64,000 nt of DNA from Micromonospora sp. WMMA1947 (GCF_027497355.1 NZ_CP114909.1:1922001-1986000), one strand, 5' to 3'; positions 53,325 through 63,299 are shown, counted from the first letter of the stretch. The notes: generated by a model not told the origin, from the letters alone. Made by a program: numbers and translations.

Positions 53325-53797
53325 CCGGGTGCCGCAGCGCCGGGAGAGGACGTGGCCTGGTTGGCGGCCGCGATCACCTCGGTCAGCGCGGCGTGCAGGT
53401 GCCGCAGGTCGGCCGGCGGCAGGCCGAGGCGCTGCACGATGGCCGGCGGGATCCGCTCGGCCTGCGCACGCAGCGCCTGCCCGGCGGCGGTGAGCGAGAC
53501 GGCCAGGCTGCGCTCGTCGGCGGCGTCGCGCTCCCGCCGGATGTAGCCGGCCGCCTCCAGGCGCTTGAGCAGCGGTGACAGCGTGCCGGGGTCGAGCTGG
53601 AGCAGCCGGCTCAGATCCCGGCCGGACAGCGGCGCGTGCTGCCAGAGCGCCAGCATCACCAGGTATTGCGGGTGGGTGAGCCCCATCGGCTCCAGCAGCG
53701 GCCGGTAGACCGCGACGACGCTCCGGGCGGCGACGGAGAGCGCGAAGCAGACCTGTTGCTCCAGCGCCAGCGGGTCCTCCTCGATGCCGTCGGCCAC
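53309..53797 (-). CDS. MarR-family transcriptional regulator
   Basis: Winged-helix regulator of 162 residues: LTHPQYLVMLALWQHAPLSG (about 40-59), RDLSRLLQLDPGTLSPLLKR (about 60-79) with recognition helix PGTLSPLLKRLEAAGYIRRE, and wing RDAADERSLAVSLTAAGQAL. It resembles organic-hydroperoxide/oxidative OhrR-like members in length, but the key cysteine near residue 15-25 is in EQQVCFALSVA (about 14-24), which fits OhrR. GTG at 53797 with AGGAGG upstream. A perfect palindrome lies 37 nt upstream. Confidence 0.85.
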   Translation of the reverse strand: MADGIEEDPLALEQQVCFALSVAARSVVAVYRPLLEPMGLTHPQYLVMLALWQHAPLSGRDLSRLLQLDPGTLSPLLKRLEAAGYIRRERDAADERSLAVSLTAAGQALRAQAERIPPAIVQRLGLPPADLRHLHAALTEVIAAANQATSSPGAAAPGQASA

Positions 53798-53833
53798 TCG
53801 CGTCCTCCTTGTCGTCGTTGCGATCGTCGCAAT

Positions 53834-53864
53834 GGTTGGTGTACCAATTGTTTGTACACCAACC
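53834..53864. promoter_or_regulatory. MarR operator in the divergent gap
   Basis: GGTTGGTGTAC and GTACACCAACC are perfect 11-bp arms with a 9-nt spacer, between the MarR gene and the small basic protein gene. Placement suggests autoregulation and control of the divergent gene. Confidence 0.75.
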
Positions 53865-53879
53865 AGGAGGGGCGGCGGG

Positions 53880-54119
53880 ATGAGCGACGACGAGCAGGTG
53901 GGCGACGCCGCCGGCAAGGGTGGCCGCCTGTTGGGTTGGGTGTTCCGCAACCTCGCCGGCCCGTCCCAGGTGCAGGGTGCCGTGCAGGGCGGCTCGAAGC
54001 TGGCCCGCGACGCGTGGAAGGAAGACCTGGAACGCCGCAAGCAGTGGAGCCGCGAGCAGCGCGAACTCAAGCGCGCCCGGCGCGAGGCGCGGCGCTCGGG
54101 GGGCGTCGGTCAGCCGTAG
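53880..54119 (+). CDS. Small basic hypothetical protein
   Basis: Protein of 79 residues. Central WVFRNLAGPSQVQGAVQGGS and a strongly basic, helical tail (RRKQWSREQRELKRARREAR). No known domain. The long basic helix could bind nucleic acid. Its start shares the control region with MarR, and its end overlaps dciA by 10 bp tail-to-tail. ATG at 53880 with AGGAGG 10 nt upstream. Confidence 0.6.
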   Translation: MSDDEQVGDAAGKGGRLLGWVFRNLAGPSQVQGAVQGGSKLARDAWKEDLERRKQWSREQRELKRARREARRSGGVGQP

Positions 54120-54715
54120 GTGTCGCGGGGCCCGCGCCCGCGTACCCGTCGAGGGCCGCGCGACCACGACGGCGCCGCCGGCCCGTGGATGTGCAGCTTG
54201 CGCACCACGTTGTGGCCGACCTCCCGGGCGATCTGCTTCAACAGCGAGCCCGCCAGCAGGCGCAACTGGGTCGCCCAGGCCGTCGACCGGGCCTCCACCG
54301 TCAGCTCGCCGTCCTCCAGCTTGACCGGGCGGCTGTGCTGCGCGACCTCCGGGCCGACCACCTTCTCCCAGGCGCCGAACACGGTCGCCTCGGCCGCCGG
54401 CTGCTGCCAGCCCCGCGCCTTCATCAGCTTGTCCAGCACCGCGCCGAGCGGCTGCGGGTCGCGCGGATCCGGACCCGGGCCGGAGTAGCCGCGCAGCCGC
54501 TTCTCGCCGTCGCCGCGGACCGCGCCGCGCCGTCGCGGGGCCGCCGCCTGCCGCCGGGCCTTCGCCGCGTCGAGCACCGCCCGGGCCAGTTCCGGCCCGC
54601 TCGTGCCCTCCGGCAGGCTCGCGCCCGGCTCACCGTCCGCGGGCTTTCCGGGGGTACGCGCGTCGCGTCCCGGCCCGAGCCGTGCGGGCGGGAGCTGCAC
54701 CTCGTCATCCGGCAC
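54110..54715 (-). CDS. dciA: DciA, replicative helicase loader (DUF721)
   Basis: Protein of 201 residues. The DUF721/DciA domain (about 85-180): [20 protein letters not shown] (about 94-113), then [20 protein letters not shown] and [20 protein letters not shown]. DciA loads or operates the DnaB helicase in bacteria without DnaC or DnaI. The disordered N-terminus is typical for actinobacteria. Overlaps recF by 11 bp, so translationally coupled; the equivalent M. tuberculosis gene is Rv0004. Confidence 0.9.
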   Translation of the reverse strand: MPDDEVQLPPARLGPGRDARTPGKPADGEPGASLPEGTSGPELARAVLDAAKARRQAAAPRRRGAVRGDGEKRLRGYSGPGPDPRDPQPLGAVLDKLMKARGWQQPAAEATVFGAWEKVVGPEVAQHSRPVKLEDGELTVEARSTAWATQLRLLAGSLLKQIAREVGHNVVRKLHIHGPAAPSWSRGPRRVRGRGPRDTYG

Positions 54716-55838
54716 GCCGCACCGTCCCCTCGCCCACCGCGTACCGGGTGCCGCGCAGCGTCGCCGGCACGTCGTCGTCCACCGCGCAGGTGACCAGGAG
54801 CTGGCTCGCGCCGCCGACCAGCTCGGCCAGCCGTTCCCGCCGGCCGGTGTCCAGTTCGGCGAAGACGTCGTCGAGCACCAGCACCGGCTCGATCCCGTCG
54901 GCGCGCAGCAGGTCGTACCCGGCCAGCCGCAGCGCCAGCGCGTACGACCAGGACTCGCCGTGGCTCGCGTACCCCTTGGCGGGCAGCGGGCCGAGCGTCA
55001 GCGCCAGGTCGTCGCGGTGCGGGCCGACGAGCGTGGTGCCGCGCTCGATCTCGGCGGCGCGGTTCGCGGTGAGCGCGGCGGCGAGCGCCTCCGCCAGCGC
55101 CGCGCGGTCGGCGCCGGGTTCGGGCAGCTCCACCGAGGGCCGGTACGCGATGCCCGCCGCGCCGCGACCGGCCGCCACCGCGTCGTACGCCTTGGCCACG
55201 TGCGGGGTCAGCGCGGCCACCAGCTCCAGGCGCCCGGCGAGGAGGTCCGCGCCGTGCTGCGCCAGGTGCGCGTCCCACACGGCCAGCGTCGACAGGTCAC
55301 CGCCGCGCGAGCCACCGGTCTTGCGAGCCAGGTACGAGGTACGCAGCAGCGCGTTGCGTTGTTTGACCACACGCTCGTAGTCGGCGCGGACACCCGCGTA
55401 GCGGGGCTGGCGGGTGACCAGCAGGTCGTCCAGGTAGCGGCGGCGTTCCGAGGGGTCGCCACGGACCAGTTCCAGGTCCTCCGGCGCGAACAGCACCAGG
55501 CGCAGCGCGCCGAGCACGTCCCGGGCGCGCCGGGCCGGGGACCGGCCGAGCCGGGCCCGGTTGGCCTTGCCCGGGACGATCTCCAGCTCGACGAGCAGCT
55601 CCCGGCCCTCGTGCACCACGGCGCAGCGGATCACCGCCGAAGTGGCGCCCATCCGCACCAGCGGGGCGTCGGTGGCGACCCGGTGCGAGTCCAGGGTCGC
55701 CACGTAGCCGAGCGCCTCGACCAGGTTGGTCTTGCCGACGCCGTTGGCGCCGACGAGCACGTTCGGCCCCGGCTCCAGGTCGACGCCGACGCGCTCGTAC
55801 GAGCGGAAGTCGACCAGTTCGAGCCGGCGGACGTACAC
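54705..55838 (-). CDS. recF: RecF, DNA repair ATPase
   Basis: SMC-like ATPase of 377 residues in the RecFOR pathway, loading RecA at gaps. Walker [16 protein letters not shown] (about 29-43); signature and Walker B region [18 protein letters not shown] (about 317-334). GTG at 55838 with a weak ribosome site. Follows gnd after 16 nt and overlaps dciA by 11 bp, the standard dnaN-gnd-recF order of actinomycetes. Confidence 0.96.
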   Translation of the reverse strand: MYVRRLELVDFRSYERVGVDLEPGPNVLVGANGVGKTNLVEALGYVATLDSHRVATDAPLVRMGATSAVIRCAVVHEGRELLVELEIVPGKANRARLGRSPARRARDVLGALRLVLFAPEDLELVRGDPSERRRYLDDLLVTRQPRYAGVRADYERVVKQRNALLRTSYLARKTGGSRGGDLSTLAVWDAHLAQHGADLLAGRLELVAALTPHVAKAYDAVAAGRGAAGIAYRPSVELPEPGADRAALAEALAAALTANRAAEIERGTTLVGPHRDDLALTLGPLPAKGYASHGESWSYALALRLAGYDLLRADGIEPVLVLDDVFAELDTGRRERLAELVGGASQLLVTCAVDDDVPATLRGTRYAVGEGTVRRAG

Positions 55839-55854
55839 AGCCTGTGGATACCGG

Positions 55855-56727
55855 TCAGCGCTTGTGGACGGCGTGGCCGCCGAACTGCTGGCGCAGCGCG
55901 GCGACGGCCTTCATCGCGGGTGAATCGTCCTGCCGGGAGGCGAACCGGGCGAACAGCGACGCGGTGATGACGTTGAGCGGTACGGCGAGCCGGACCGCCT
56001 CGTCCACGGTCCACCGGCCCTCGCCGGTGTCCTCGGTGTAACCGCTCAGCTCGGCCAGTTCCGGGTCCTCGTCGAGTGCCCGGTCCAGCAGGTCGAGCAG
56101 CCAGGAGCGGACCACGGTGCCCTCGCGCCACGACTTGAACACACCGGGCACGTTCGTCACCAGCTCGGAGGCGGCCAGCAGCTCGTAGCCCTCGGCGTAG
56201 GCGTGCATCAGGCCGTACTCGATGCCGTTGTGCACCATCTTGGCGTAGTGGCCGGCGCCGACCGGGCCGGCGTGCACGAAGCCGAACTCGCCCTCGGGCT
56301 TGAGCGCCTCGAAGACCGGCATCAGGCGCTCGACGTGCTCCTGCGCGCCGCCGACCATCAGCGCGTACCCGTTCTGCCGGCCCCAGACGCCGCCGGAGAC
56401 ACCGACGTCGATGTAGCCGATGCCCTGCTCGTTGAGCCGCTCGGCGCGCGGGGCGTCGTCGCTGAACCGGGAGTTGCCGCCGTCGATGATGATGTCGCCC
56501 TCGCCGAGCACACCGGCGAGCTCGTCGATGGTGGCGTCGGTGACGCCGGCCGGAACCATGACCCAGACCGCGCGGGGCGACTGGAGCTTCTCGGCAAGCT
56601 CGGCCAGGCTCGCGGCGTCGCTGATCTCCGGGTTGTGGTCGTAGCCGACCACCTCGTGCCCGGCGGCGCGCAACCGCTCCCGCATGTTGCCGCCCATGCG
56701 GCCGAGTCCTACCAGGCCGAGCTGCAT
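55855..56727 (-). CDS. gnd: 6-phosphogluconate dehydrogenase, decarboxylating
   Basis: NAD(P)-dependent oxidative decarboxylation of 6-phosphogluconate to ribulose 5-phosphate. The 290-residue protein belongs to the short GndA-like class. [20 protein letters not shown] (3-22) is the cofactor fold; [10 protein letters not shown] (about 83-92), [20 protein letters not shown] (about 104-123) and [20 protein letters not shown] (about 158-177) carry the substrate and catalytic Lys/Asn residues. ATG at 56727 with GGAG upstream. Lies between dnaN and recF. Confidence 0.95.
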   Translation of the reverse strand: MQLGLVGLGRMGGNMRERLRAAGHEVVGYDHNPEISDAASLAELAEKLQSPRAVWVMVPAGVTDATIDELAGVLGEGDIIIDGGNSRFSDDAPRAERLNEQGIGYIDVGVSGGVWGRQNGYALMVGGAQEHVERLMPVFEALKPEGEFGFVHAGPVGAGHYAKMVHNGIEYGLMHAYAEGYELLAASELVTNVPGVFKSWREGTVVRSWLLDLLDRALDEDPELAELSGYTEDTGEGRWTVDEAVRLAVPLNVITASLFARFASRQDDSPAMKAVAALRQQFGGHAVHKR

Positions 56728-56767
56728 CTGCTCCTACCTCCGTACGTCAAGGGTCGTGCTGCTGCGA

Positions 56768-57901
56768 TCAGCGGGACACGCGGATCGGCATGATGAGGTA
56801 CCGGTACCCCGGAATGACCTCGCCATCCTCGCCTGCCGGGGAGATGACCGCGGGCTTGAACGCGTCGACGAACCGGAGCAGGGCGTGCTGGGCGCCCAGG
56901 TTGGCCAGGCCGTCGATGAGGTACTGCGGGTTGAACCCGATGGTCAGCGGCTCGCCGGTGAAGGTGGCCTCCATGGCCTCGCTGGCCCGGGCCTCCTCGG
57001 TGCCGCCCGCCTCGACCACGAGACCGTCGGCGCTGAAGCTGAGCAGGACCGGGGTGGTGCGCTCGGCGACCAGCGCGACGCGCTTGACCACCTCGATGAG
57101 CGAGGAGACGGCGACGCGCGCCTCGGCGTTGTGGTCGGCCGGGAACAGCGAGCGCACCGGCAGGTAGTTGGCGCCGTCGAGCAGTCGGCTGGTGGTCCGG
57201 CGGGTGCCGCCGGAGAAACCGATCATGCCCTCACCGGCGCCGCCGGAGGAGAGCGCCATGGTGACGTGGCCGCCGAGCGGGCCGAGTGCCTTCGCGGTGT
57301 CGTGCAGCGTACGGGCCGGCACCAGCGCGTTGAGGCTGATCTCCGGGTCGTCCGGGTTCCACTCCATCTCGCGCAGCGCGAGGCGGTAGCGGTCGGTCGC
57401 CAGCATGGCCATCGTGCCGCCGCTAAGCTCGACGCGCACACCGGTCATCATCGGCAGCGTCTCGTCGCGGCCGGCGGCCACCGCCACCTGGGCCACGGCG
57501 GCGGCGAAGGCGGCGGCGTCCACGGTCCCCGCGCTCTCTGGCATTTCCGGGAGCGTCGGGTAGTCCTCCACCGGCATGGTGGGCAGCGTGAACCGGGCGC
57601 TGCCGCAGACCAGTTCGAGGTGGGCGCCGACGGCGGCGATGTCCACCGGCTTGGCCGGCAGGGCCTTGGTGATCTCGGCGAGCAGCCGGCCGGAGACCAG
57701 GGCGGCGCCGTCCGCGTCGCCCTGCACCTCGACTGTCACCTGGCTGGAGACCTCGTAGTCGAAGCCGGAGACCTGGAGGTTGCCGTCGGTGACCCGGAGC
57801 ATCACTCCGGCCAGCACCGGTACGGAGGGTCGGTTGGGCAGGCTCTTGGCGGTCCACGCGACCGCCTCGGCGAGCGCGTCGCGCTCCACTCGGAACTTCA
57901 T
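56768..57901 (-). CDS. dnaN: DNA polymerase III sliding clamp
   Basis: Processivity clamp of 377 residues, a ring-forming dimer with three repeated domains. The N-terminus is MKFRVERDALAEAVAWTAKS; the C-terminus GYRYLIMPIRVSR contains the conserved MPIR that forms the partner-binding pocket with residues such as TDRYRLALR. ATG at 57901 has GGAGG 5 nt upstream; the longer frame to 58090 runs into oriC and has no clamp similarity. oriC follows toward dnaA. Confidence 0.96.
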   Translation of the reverse strand: MKFRVERDALAEAVAWTAKSLPNRPSVPVLAGVMLRVTDGNLQVSGFDYEVSSQVTVEVQGDADGAALVSGRLLAEITKALPAKPVDIAAVGAHLELVCGSARFTLPTMPVEDYPTLPEMPESAGTVDAAAFAAAVAQVAVAAGRDETLPMMTGVRVELSGGTMAMLATDRYRLALREMEWNPDDPEISLNALVPARTLHDTAKALGPLGGHVTMALSSGGAGEGMIGFSGGTRRTTSRLLDGANYLPVRSLFPADHNAEARVAVSSLIEVVKRVALVAERTTPVLLSFSADGLVVEAGGTEEARASEAMEATFTGEPLTIGFNPQYLIDGLANLGAQHALLRFVDAFKPAVISPAGEDGEVIPGYRYLIMPIRVSR

Positions 57902-58059
57902 CAATGCCTCCGCGTCGACGTCAGCGACAACTCTCTCATGCCGACCGCTGCCACCCGTCCCGCCCGACCGTGCGGGTACCCATCGCACCTTAAGGCGCTG
58001 GGGCATCGGCTGTGCGCCCGACCCCGTGGATCCAGGTGCCCGGGGCGACTGCCGACGGC

Positions 58060-58560
58060 AGTGCTTCGGCCCGATCCACAGGAAGTCCAACGGTGATGAT
58101 TGGTTTTTGTTGTTTAGAAGAGATAACTCATCGTCTTCATCGCACCTGTGTAAACTGTGGAGAACCGGCGTCCGCGCAGGTCAGACACGTTATCCATCGG
58201 TGGTTTGGCTGTGGAGAACCAGGGGTAAAACTCGTGTCCCGGTCCACAGCCCTCGCCAGCCGCCGGGTTTTCCACGGCTGTCCACCGGTTGTCCACCGCT
58301 AATCCACCGGTTTTCTCCCCAGCGCTGTGGACAGCGCCGCAGAGGTCCACAGCCGTCGTCCCCAGAACCTTCAACAGCCCGCCCACAGGCGACCCGCTGT
58401 CTGGGGACAACGGGACCGTCATCCCCAGGCGTCCACAGCGTCGTCCCCAGGAGTTGTCCACAGTCTGTGGGTAACCGGGCGAGTGCACAGTGTGGTTGTC
58501 CACCGCCTGTGACACAGGGGCTGTGGACAACGGGTACGAGCTGTGGACGAGCACAGGACA
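58060..58560. other. oriC: Chromosomal origin of replication (oriC)
   Basis: Lies in the 1068-nt dnaN-dnaA gap, the standard actinomycete position. An AT-rich unwinding candidate at 58096-58140 (TTGGTTTTTGTTGTTTAG and AGATAACTCATC) stands out from the GC background. To its right is a dense DnaA-box array in both orientations: TTGTCCACA (58454-58462) and TGTGGACAA (58522-58530) perfect; near-matches at 58156, 58190, 58210, 58268, 58278, 58289, 58300, 58326, 58466, 58496 and 58542. The remaining gap to dnaA holds two hairpin elements. Confidence 0.93.
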
Positions 58561-58677
58561 AATCCTGGGCCCTCTACCGGCTCGAGGGTCAACCGTCGCC
58601 GCTGTCGGCAACTTGCCACCCGCCGGCCGAGCCCTCCCGCAGCACCCGCGCCAGGCCCTCGCCCTCGCCGTTGCTCG

Positions 58678-58740
58678 CGTTGATCATGAAGTTGGCGGCA
58701 TTTGGCGTCCGGTTTGTCACCGTCAACCTCATGATCGTCG
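58678..58740. repeat. Intergenic hairpin element, family C
   Basis: Arms around GATCATGAAGTTGGCGG (left, from 58682) and the complement of GATCATGAGGTTGACGG (right, ending 58737), two mismatches, in the oriC-dnaA gap. Variants of GATCATGAAGTTG hairpins are common in actinomycete intergenic DNA. Confidence 0.7.
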
Positions 58741-58862
58741 GGGTCGAGGGTGCTCGCCTGACTGCGGCCGGTCCATCCTGAGGCTTGACGTTGAGCTTCC
58801 AAGATCTGCGGTGGTGTCCGCGCTGGCCAGGAGTCGGCCGAGGCGAGCGCCCCGCCCTCCTT

Positions 58863-58923
58863 GTTGACCAAGGAGTTTGGGGTGGGGATGACGTGTCTCC
58901 CGGACACAAACTCCTTGATCACC
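58863..58923. repeat. Intergenic hairpin element, family A, copy 3
   Basis: Left arm from 58863 (TTGACCAAGGAGTTT), right arm ending at 58923 (complement of GTGATCAAGGAGTTTGTGTC). It lies 47 nt beyond the dnaA stop, matching the position of copies 1 and 2 after their genes, so it may terminate dnaA. Confidence 0.83.
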
Positions 58924-58969
58924 GCCGGGAGCAGCCGGAGCGTGGAGGGGAGCGCAGAGGGAGGGAGAG

Positions 58970-60847
58970 TCAGGTGTTCTGCTTGATGCGGTTCGTCAGC
59001 TCGGCGATCTGGTTGTAGAGCGAGCGCCGCTCCGCCATCTGCTGACGGATCTTGCGGTCCGCGTGCATCACTGTGGTGTGGTCCCGGCCGCCGAACGCCT
59101 GCCCGATCCGGGGCAGCGACAGGTCGGTCAGCTCACGGCACAGGTACATGGCCACCTGACGCGCGTTCACCAGCACCCGGGAGCGGGAGTGGCCGCGCAG
59201 GTCCTCGAGGCTCACGCCGAAGTAGTCGGCCGTGGACACCATGATCTGGTCCGCGGTGATCTCCGGGCCGGCGCCGTCCGGGATGAAGTCCCGCAGCACC
59301 TCCTCGGCCAGCGACAGCTCTACCGAGGACCGGGTGAGGCTGGCGAAAGCGGTGACGCGGATCAGCGCCCCCTCCAGTTCGCGGATCGAGTTCGACACCC
59401 GCGAGGCGATGAACTCCAGCACGTCCGGCGGCGCGTACAGCCGCTCCTGCGCCGCCTTCTTCTGCAGGATCGCGATCCGCGTCTCCAGGTCCGGCGGCTG
59501 GATGTCGGCCAGCAGACCCCACTCGAAGCGCGTACGGAGCCGGTCCTCCAGCGTCGCCAGCTGCTTCGGCGAGCGGTCGGACGTGATCACGATCTGCTTG
59601 TTCGCGTTGTGCAGCGTGTTGAAGGTGTGGAAGAACTCCTCCTGCGTCCGTTCCCGGTTCTCCAGGAACTGGATGTCGTCGATCAGGAGGATGTCCACGT
59701 CCCGGTAGCGGCGCTGGAACGCGCTCGTCTTGTCGTCGCGAAGCGAGTTGATGAAGTCGTTCGTGAATTCCTCGGTCGAGACGTACCGGACCGAGCGCGC
59801 GTTGCCGAGCGTCGTGGCGTAGTGCCCGATGGCGTGCAGCAGGTGCGTCTTGCCCAGCCCCGAACTGCCGTAGATGAACAGCGGGTTGTACGCCTTCGCC
59901 GGCGACTCGGCCACCGCCACGCTCGCGGCGTGCGCGAACCGGTTCGACGAGCCGATGACGAACGTCTCGAACATGTACTTCGGGTTGAGCCGGTTGCCGC
60001 CGCTCTCCGTACCGCCGGGGAGCCTGCGGTCGGCCTGGCCGCCGCCGGGACGGTGGTGGTCGGCGCCACCGCGGCCGGGGCCACCCCGACCGGGGCCGCT
60101 GTCGGTGGCGCCGTCGCGGGGCAGGCCGCGCATCGGCGCGGGATCGGCGGGGCCGGGGCTCTCCCGGTAGCGGGGCTCGTATCCCCCGGAGTCGGGGGCG
60201 GGCGGCTCGACCCGGCGCTCATCGAAGGCGCGGCGCTCGGGCGCGGCGCGCAGCGGCTCGGCGAACGCGGCGCTGAAGAGCGTGTCCTGCGCGTCCCGCC
60301 CGGACGGGATCAGATGGGGGCGACCGCCGTCCGCGGTCCGCTGCCGCGGCGCCGGTTCGTCCGCCTGCTGCTCGGTGCGGGGATCCGCGTAGCCGGGCTC
60401 GGCGTACCCAGGCTCGGCGTAGCCGGACTCGGCATAGCCGGGCTCCGGGCGAGGAGACGGAAAGGGCGGGTTGGCCGTGGCCGGGCCGGGCTGGTCGAAA
60501 CCGGGCAGCGGGGCGGCGCCGTCGTGCTCGGGCAGCGGCTCGGGGCTGCTGCGGTAGACGGTGCCGGACGGGCGGGCACCGGGGTCGTCGGCGACCCGTA
60601 CGGTGACTGCCACCTGGATGGGCCGGCCGAGCCGACGGCTCAACGCCTCGGTGATGGCCGGGCGGAGCCGGGACTCGATCACGTCCCGGGTGAAGGCGTC
60701 CGGCACCGAGAGCAGCGCCGTGTCCTCGACGATCGCCCGTAGCCGGGTCAGCCGGAGGTACGCCCGTTGCTGCGCGGAGATGATCTCGTCGGCGAGTTCG
60801 TCGGTGGTCGCCGTCCACACCGCGGCAAGGTCGGTCGCTCCGGTCAC
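58970..60847 (-). CDS. dnaA: Chromosomal replication initiator DnaA
   Basis: AAA+ initiator binding DnaA boxes at oriC. About 625 residues: domain I at the N-terminus, a long Pro/Gly-rich linker with four [10 protein letters not shown]-type units, AAA+ domain with Walker [13 protein letters not shown] (about 319-330) and Walker [13 protein letters not shown] (about 381-392), and DNA-binding domain IV with [15 protein letters not shown] (about 585-599). I chose GTG at 60847 (start [11 protein letters not shown]), preceded by GAGGGGG; GTG at 60913 would overlap DnaA boxes. Two DnaA boxes upstream suggest autoregulation. Confidence 0.95.
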   Translation of the reverse strand: MTGATDLAAVWTATTDELADEIISAQQRAYLRLTRLRAIVEDTALLSVPDAFTRDVIESRLRPAITEALSRRLGRPIQVAVTVRVADDPGARPSGTVYRSSPEPLPEHDGAAPLPGFDQPGPATANPPFPSPRPEPGYAESGYAEPGYAEPGYADPRTEQQADEPAPRQRTADGGRPHLIPSGRDAQDTLFSAAFAEPLRAAPERRAFDERRVEPPAPDSGGYEPRYRESPGPADPAPMRGLPRDGATDSGPGRGGPGRGGADHHRPGGGQADRRLPGGTESGGNRLNPKYMFETFVIGSSNRFAHAASVAVAESPAKAYNPLFIYGSSGLGKTHLLHAIGHYATTLGNARSVRYVSTEEFTNDFINSLRDDKTSAFQRRYRDVDILLIDDIQFLENRERTQEEFFHTFNTLHNANKQIVITSDRSPKQLATLEDRLRTRFEWGLLADIQPPDLETRIAILQKKAAQERLYAPPDVLEFIASRVSNSIRELEGALIRVTAFASLTRSSVELSLAEEVLRDFIPDGAGPEITADQIMVSTADYFGVSLEDLRGHSRSRVLVNARQVAMYLCRELTDLSLPRIGQAFGGRDHTTVMHADRKIRQQMAERRSLYNQIAELTNRIKQNT

Positions 60848-60905
60848 CGTCGTGCCACCCCCTCGCCTGCTCCTTCTCACGCCCGCCCGGACGGCTGACC
60901 GGTCG

Positions 60906-60925
60906 TCATCCACAAGTTATCCACA
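60906..60925. promoter_or_regulatory. DnaA boxes upstream of dnaA
   Basis: TCATCCACA (60906-60914) and TTATCCACA (60917-60925), two adjacent boxes in the same orientation about 60 nt before the dnaA start. Probably autoregulatory. The rest of the gap up to 61212 shows no gene. Confidence 0.75.
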
Positions 60926-61212
60926 GCCTGTGTACCGACCGATTGTGGCCGCCCACCGGACGCGGGTCGGACCTGCCCCCCTCGATCCACGGAGGCGTTG
61001 AAGCGGGTTCACCGTGCCGAACGATTCAACAGCGTGTCCGGTCTTGCCGATCGGCGACAAACCCCGGACCCCCGACGCCGACCGCAATCGCGCACGCTAA
61101 CAGCGCGGACCCCACAGCATCAACCGGCGACACCCAGACGACCTTGGCAACATCAGTGAAAACCGCCCCTTCGGTCGCGCTTGCCCGCAGGTCGGACGCC
61201 GGAGTGTGACGT

Positions 61213-61241
61213 TTGACGGTCATTGCGCCCCTGCGTAGGCT
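61213..61241 (+). promoter_or_regulatory. Promoter of rpmH
   Basis: TTGACG (61213-61218), a 17-nt spacer and TAGGCT (61236-61241), a near-consensus vegetative promoter; predicted start near 61248 and a leader of about 176 nt. Confidence 0.7.
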
Positions 61242-61423
61242 GGAGCGGCTGCTCTCTCGCCCTCTGCTAGGGTGATTGATGCTTGCTGTCCGTGGCTGTC
61301 ACTCCGCATCGCCGGGGAGCGTGTCACGGCAGCGCCGATCGGAGGTCACCGGCAGGTGATCTGGACCAGCACACGACCCCGGGCGATCCGCCGCGCGGGG
61401 CGTACGACAACGGAGAGCCTGAC

Positions 61424-61561
61424 GTGAGCAAGCGCACCTACCAGCCGAACAACCGCCGGCGCGCGAAGACCCACGGCTTCCGGCTGCGCATGCGCACCCG
61501 TGCCGGCCGCGCCATCATCGCGACCCGTCGCTCCAAGGGCCGCACCCGCCTGTCGGCCTGA
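61424..61561 (+). CDS. rpmH: Ribosomal protein bL34
   Basis: 45-residue basic ribosomal protein: [20 protein letters not shown] and [20 protein letters not shown] are the canonical sequence. GTG at 61424. Next to rnpA as in most bacteria; the rpmH-rnpA-yidD-yidC-jag order is conserved. Confidence 0.98.
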   Translation: MSKRTYQPNNRRRAKTHGFRLRMRTRAGRAIIATRRSKGRTRLSA

Positions 61562-61595
61562 CGCCGACAGGTCCGGTCCGGGGACGTGGGCAGTC

Positions 61596-62009
61596 GTGCT
61601 GGCCGCCGCGCAACGACTGCGGCGCAGTAGCGACTTCGCCGCAGCGGTCCGCGGTGGCCGACGCGTCGGCCGCGGTGCCGTCGTGGTCCACCTGACCCTC
61701 CCCGGATCGATCGGCACGACCGCGACACCCTCGCCGGAGCCGGCGCGAAGCAGCGGTGCGGAGATCTCCGCACCGAGCCGCGCCGGCTTCGTCGTGTCCA
61801 AGGCCGTCGGCGGGGCGGTGGTCCGCAACAAGGTCCGCCGCCGGCTCCGGCACCTGGTCCGCGAGCGGCTGGACGCGCTGCCCGCCGGGACCACCCTCGT
61901 GGTACGCGCGCTGCCCGCAGCGGCCGACGCGACGTACGCCCGGCTCGGCGCCGACCTGGACGCCGCCCTCGCCGCCGCGCGGTCCCCCCGGGGACGGCGG
62001 TCGCGGTGA
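61596..62009 (+). CDS. rnpA: Ribonuclease P protein component
   Basis: Protein part of RNase P that matures tRNA 5' ends; 137 residues. [19 protein letters not shown] (about 9-27) is the central cleft strand, and [20 protein letters not shown] (about 73-92) the RNR motif, whose arginines and lysines contact RNA. GTG at 61596; longer in-frame starts overlap rpmH. Extended loops compared with short family members. Confidence 0.93.
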   Translation: MLAAAQRLRRSSDFAAAVRGGRRVGRGAVVVHLTLPGSIGTTATPSPEPARSSGAEISAPSRAGFVVSKAVGGAVVRNKVRRRLRHLVRERLDALPAGTTLVVRALPAAADATYARLGADLDAALAAARSPRGRRSR

Positions 62010-62293
62010 ACGGCCCGACGACGGCGACTCCGCCGCCCACAACCGGTGCCCGCATGCTGCTGGCGCCCATCATCGCGTACCGTCGGTGGATAAGTCCGGC
62101 ACTGCCGGCCCGCTGTCGGTTCTACCCGTCGTGCAGTGCCTACGCCGTGGAGGCGGTGTCCCGGCACGGTGCGCTGCGGGGAGCCTGGCTGACGGTCCGT
62201 CGGCTGTCGCGCTGCCATCCCTTCCACCCTGGTGGACACGACCCGGTTCCGGAGCCGGGCGACCGCCGCCGTTCCGACGTGACTGGAGCCTGA
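62006..62293 (+). CDS. yidD: Membrane protein insertion efficiency factor YidD
   Basis: Small membrane-associated protein (95 residues) that aids YidC. The UPF0161 signature [20 protein letters not shown] (about 27-46) has the conserved cysteines, followed by [20 protein letters not shown] and [13 protein letters not shown]. The start overlaps the rnpA stop (GTGA), and its stop is followed directly by yidC. Confidence 0.95.
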   Translation: MNGPTTATPPPTTGARMLLAPIIAYRRWISPALPARCRFYPSCSAYAVEAVSRHGALRGAWLTVRRLSRCHPFHPGGHDPVPEPGDRRRSDVTGA

Positions 62294-63295
62294 GTGTTTA
62301 GTCTCGACTGGATCTACTACGCGATCTCGTGGATCCTGCTGGCCTGGCACTCGGCCTGGGACGCCATCGGAGTTCCGGTCGGGGCCGTACTCGGTACGAA
62401 CTGGGCCTGGATCCTCGCCATCATCTTCCTGGTGGTGACGGTCCGGGTGATCCTGTTCCCGGTCTTCGTCAAGCAGATCAAGTCGCAGCGTGCCATGCAG
62501 GCGCTCCAGCCCAAGGTGAAGGAGCTCCAGGAGAAGCACAAGGGTGACCGGGAGACGCTCCAGAAGGAAATGATGGAGCTCTATCGGAAGGAAAAGGCCA
62601 ACCCGCTCATGGGCTGCCTTCCGATGTTCCTCCAGATCCCTGTCTTCCTCGGCCTGTTCCACACGCTGCGCCGCCTCAGCCCGGACAACCAGGGCAAGAC
62701 CCTGTACGGCTGGACTGTCGACCAGTTCAACAGCGCCTCGAACGCGACGCTCTTCACCGCGCCGATCTCCGGCAAGTTCGGCTCCACCGCCGAGGAACTG
62801 AGCCGGCTGGGCGCGAACACCGGCACGGTCAAGGTCGTCGCCGGCATCCTGGTGATCATCATGATCGCCACCACCTACCTGACCAGCCGTCAGATGATCC
62901 TCAAGACCGGGTGGGCCGAGGACCCGCAGCAGCGCATGGTGCAGCGACTGATGCTCTACGGCATCCCGCTGTCGCTGCTGATCTCGGGCGCGATCTTCCC
63001 GATCGGTGTGATCATCTACTGGGTCACGAACAACCTCTTCACGCTCGGCCAGCAGCAGTGGGTGCTGCGGAAGTTCCCGCCGCCGCCGACCGCGAAGAGC
63101 ACCACCGCCGGCAAGAGCACCGCCGGCAAGGGCCCGGTGCAGCCGGCCAAGACCGGTGGCCTGTTCGGCCGCAAGGCGGCCCAGCCGCCGGCGAAGGCTC
63201 CGGCCGCCGCGCCGAAGGTGGCCGGCCCGAAGCCGGGCGCCAAGCCGGTCAACCCGAAGAAGGGTGGCAGCCGGCCCGCCAAGCGACAGGGCTGA
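62294..63295 (+). CDS. yidC: Membrane protein insertase YidC (Oxa1 family)
   Basis: Inserts membrane proteins, alone or with SecYEG. 333 residues, five to six membrane helices: WILAIIFLVVTVRVILFPVF (about 36-55) with the conserved arginine, GCLPMFLQIPVFLGLFHTLR (about 107-126), VKVVAGILVIIMIATTYLTS (about 178-197), and ISGAIFPIGVIIYWVTNNLF (about 230-249). A long Lys/Pro/Ala-rich cytoplasmic tail (about 262-333) likely contacts the ribosome. GTG at 62294 directly after yidD. Confidence 0.96.
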   Translation: MFSLDWIYYAISWILLAWHSAWDAIGVPVGAVLGTNWAWILAIIFLVVTVRVILFPVFVKQIKSQRAMQALQPKVKELQEKHKGDRETLQKEMMELYRKEKANPLMGCLPMFLQIPVFLGLFHTLRRLSPDNQGKTLYGWTVDQFNSASNATLFTAPISGKFGSTAEELSRLGANTGTVKVVAGILVIIMIATTYLTSRQMILKTGWAEDPQQRMVQRLMLYGIPLSLLISGAIFPIGVIIYWVTNNLFTLGQQQWVLRKFPPPPTAKSTTAGKSTAGKGPVQPAKTGGLFGRKAAQPPAKAPAAAPKVAGPKPGAKPVNPKKGGSRPAKRQG

Positions 63296-63299
63296 GCCC

